This document shows positions 63,691 to 64,000 of a DNA stretch of 64,000 bases, one piece after another (the stretch's first letter is position 1; each line of letters begins with the position of its first letter). The translations under genes were made by a program, and so were the position numbers. This DNA is from Amorphochlora amoebiformis (taxonomy: Eukaryota; Cercozoa; Chlorarachniophyceae). The DNA lies in contig BAAHQB010000343.1 in NCBI GenBank assembly GCA_054601695.1, positions 109,450 through 173,449 of the forward strand, given 5' to 3'. Below the pieces are notes generated by a model. That model was not told the DNA's origin, searched no databases, and saw only the letters and a program-made list of their open reading frames with translations.

Positions 63691-64000
63691 GGGTTAGGGT
63701 TAGGGTTAGGGTTAGGGTTAGGGTTAGGGTTAGGGTTAGGGTTAGGGTTAGGGTTAGGGTTAGGGTTAGGGTTAGGGTTAGGGTTAGGGTTAGGGTTAGG
63801 GTTAGGGTTAGGGTTAGGGTTAGGGTTAGGGTTAGGGTTAGGGTTAGGGTTAGGGTTAGGGTTAGGGTTAGGGTTAGGGTTAGGGTTAGGGTTAGGGTTA
63901 GGGTTAGGGTTAGGGTTAGGGTTAGGGTTAGGGTTAGGGTTAGGGTTAGGGTTAGGGTTAGGGTTAGGGTTAGGGTTAGGGTTAGGGTTAGGGTTAGGGT
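63691..64000. repeat. Telomere (TTAGGG)n
   Basis: 310 bp, about 51 perfect TTAGGG units without interruption to the window end. The G-rich strand reads 5' to 3' toward the end, as at a right-hand chromosome terminus. Confidence 0.93.

Overview
The window is nuclear DNA from an intron-rich, single-celled eukaryote. Nine protein genes can be traced as chains of short exons. They are separated by introns that are largely (AT)n microsatellite, with some (CT)n/(GA)n arrays, minisatellites and TTAGGG telomeric repeat. The standard genetic code fits: TAA, TAG and TGA all end recognisable proteins. A bacterial-type ribosomal protein uL6 with a two-part leader (hydrophobic signal followed by a basic, S/T-rich transit-like segment) points to an alga with a complex (secondary) plastid. 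A nucleus-encoded uL6 fits a green-derived plastid such as that of a chlorarachniophyte; this is inference. The last 310 bp are uninterrupted (TTAGGG)n with the G-rich strand running to the right end, so the window probably ends in a telomere.

Layout, left to right: TFIIIC TPR subunit GTF3C3/Tfc4 (+, 5' end beyond the window, to 10346); NDC80 (-, 13862-10960); SRPK-type protein kinase (+, 14041-24804); zeta-toxin-like P-loop kinase (-, about 32578-26276); uL6 (+, 33025-33777, one exon); SAM50/Omp85 (-, 40680-34336); RWD/DUF1115 protein of RWDD2 type (+, to 47034); STE7/MAPKK-like kinase (-, about 58435-48984); sterol 3-beta-glucosyltransferase (+, 5' end incomplete, to 63032). The genes alternate strictly in strand. 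The four tail-to-tail spacers are all packed with CTAG tetranucleotides, while the head-to-head spacers are short and plain. The genes do not form one pathway; they are housekeeping functions (Pol III transcription, kinetochore, splicing-factor kinase, organelle biogenesis, signalling, lipid glycosylation).

Reading frame and intron phase were followed by hand. SAM50 closes completely (14 exons, 463 aa). NDC80 closes in 12 exons (about 629 aa). The 3' halves of GTF3C3, SRPK, the RWDD2-like gene and the glucosyltransferase are phase-consistent. Introns fall in two classes: compact ones of about 53-90 nt with ordinary sequence, and long ones that are (AT)n nearly from splice site to splice site.

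Three features stand out. First, exon edges are tandemly copied into the neighbouring AT introns ('exon echoes'), up to six identical copies, always carrying the adjacent splice site and becoming shorter or more diverged away from the true exon. Second, telomeric repeat arrays sit inside introns, touching splice sites in an orientation that supplies splice-like signals; one SRPK intron is essentially all CCCTAA. Third, strand alternation coincides with CTAG-rich tail-to-tail spacers. A tRNA-like, SINE-like repeat family and a short telomere-associated repeat are also present.
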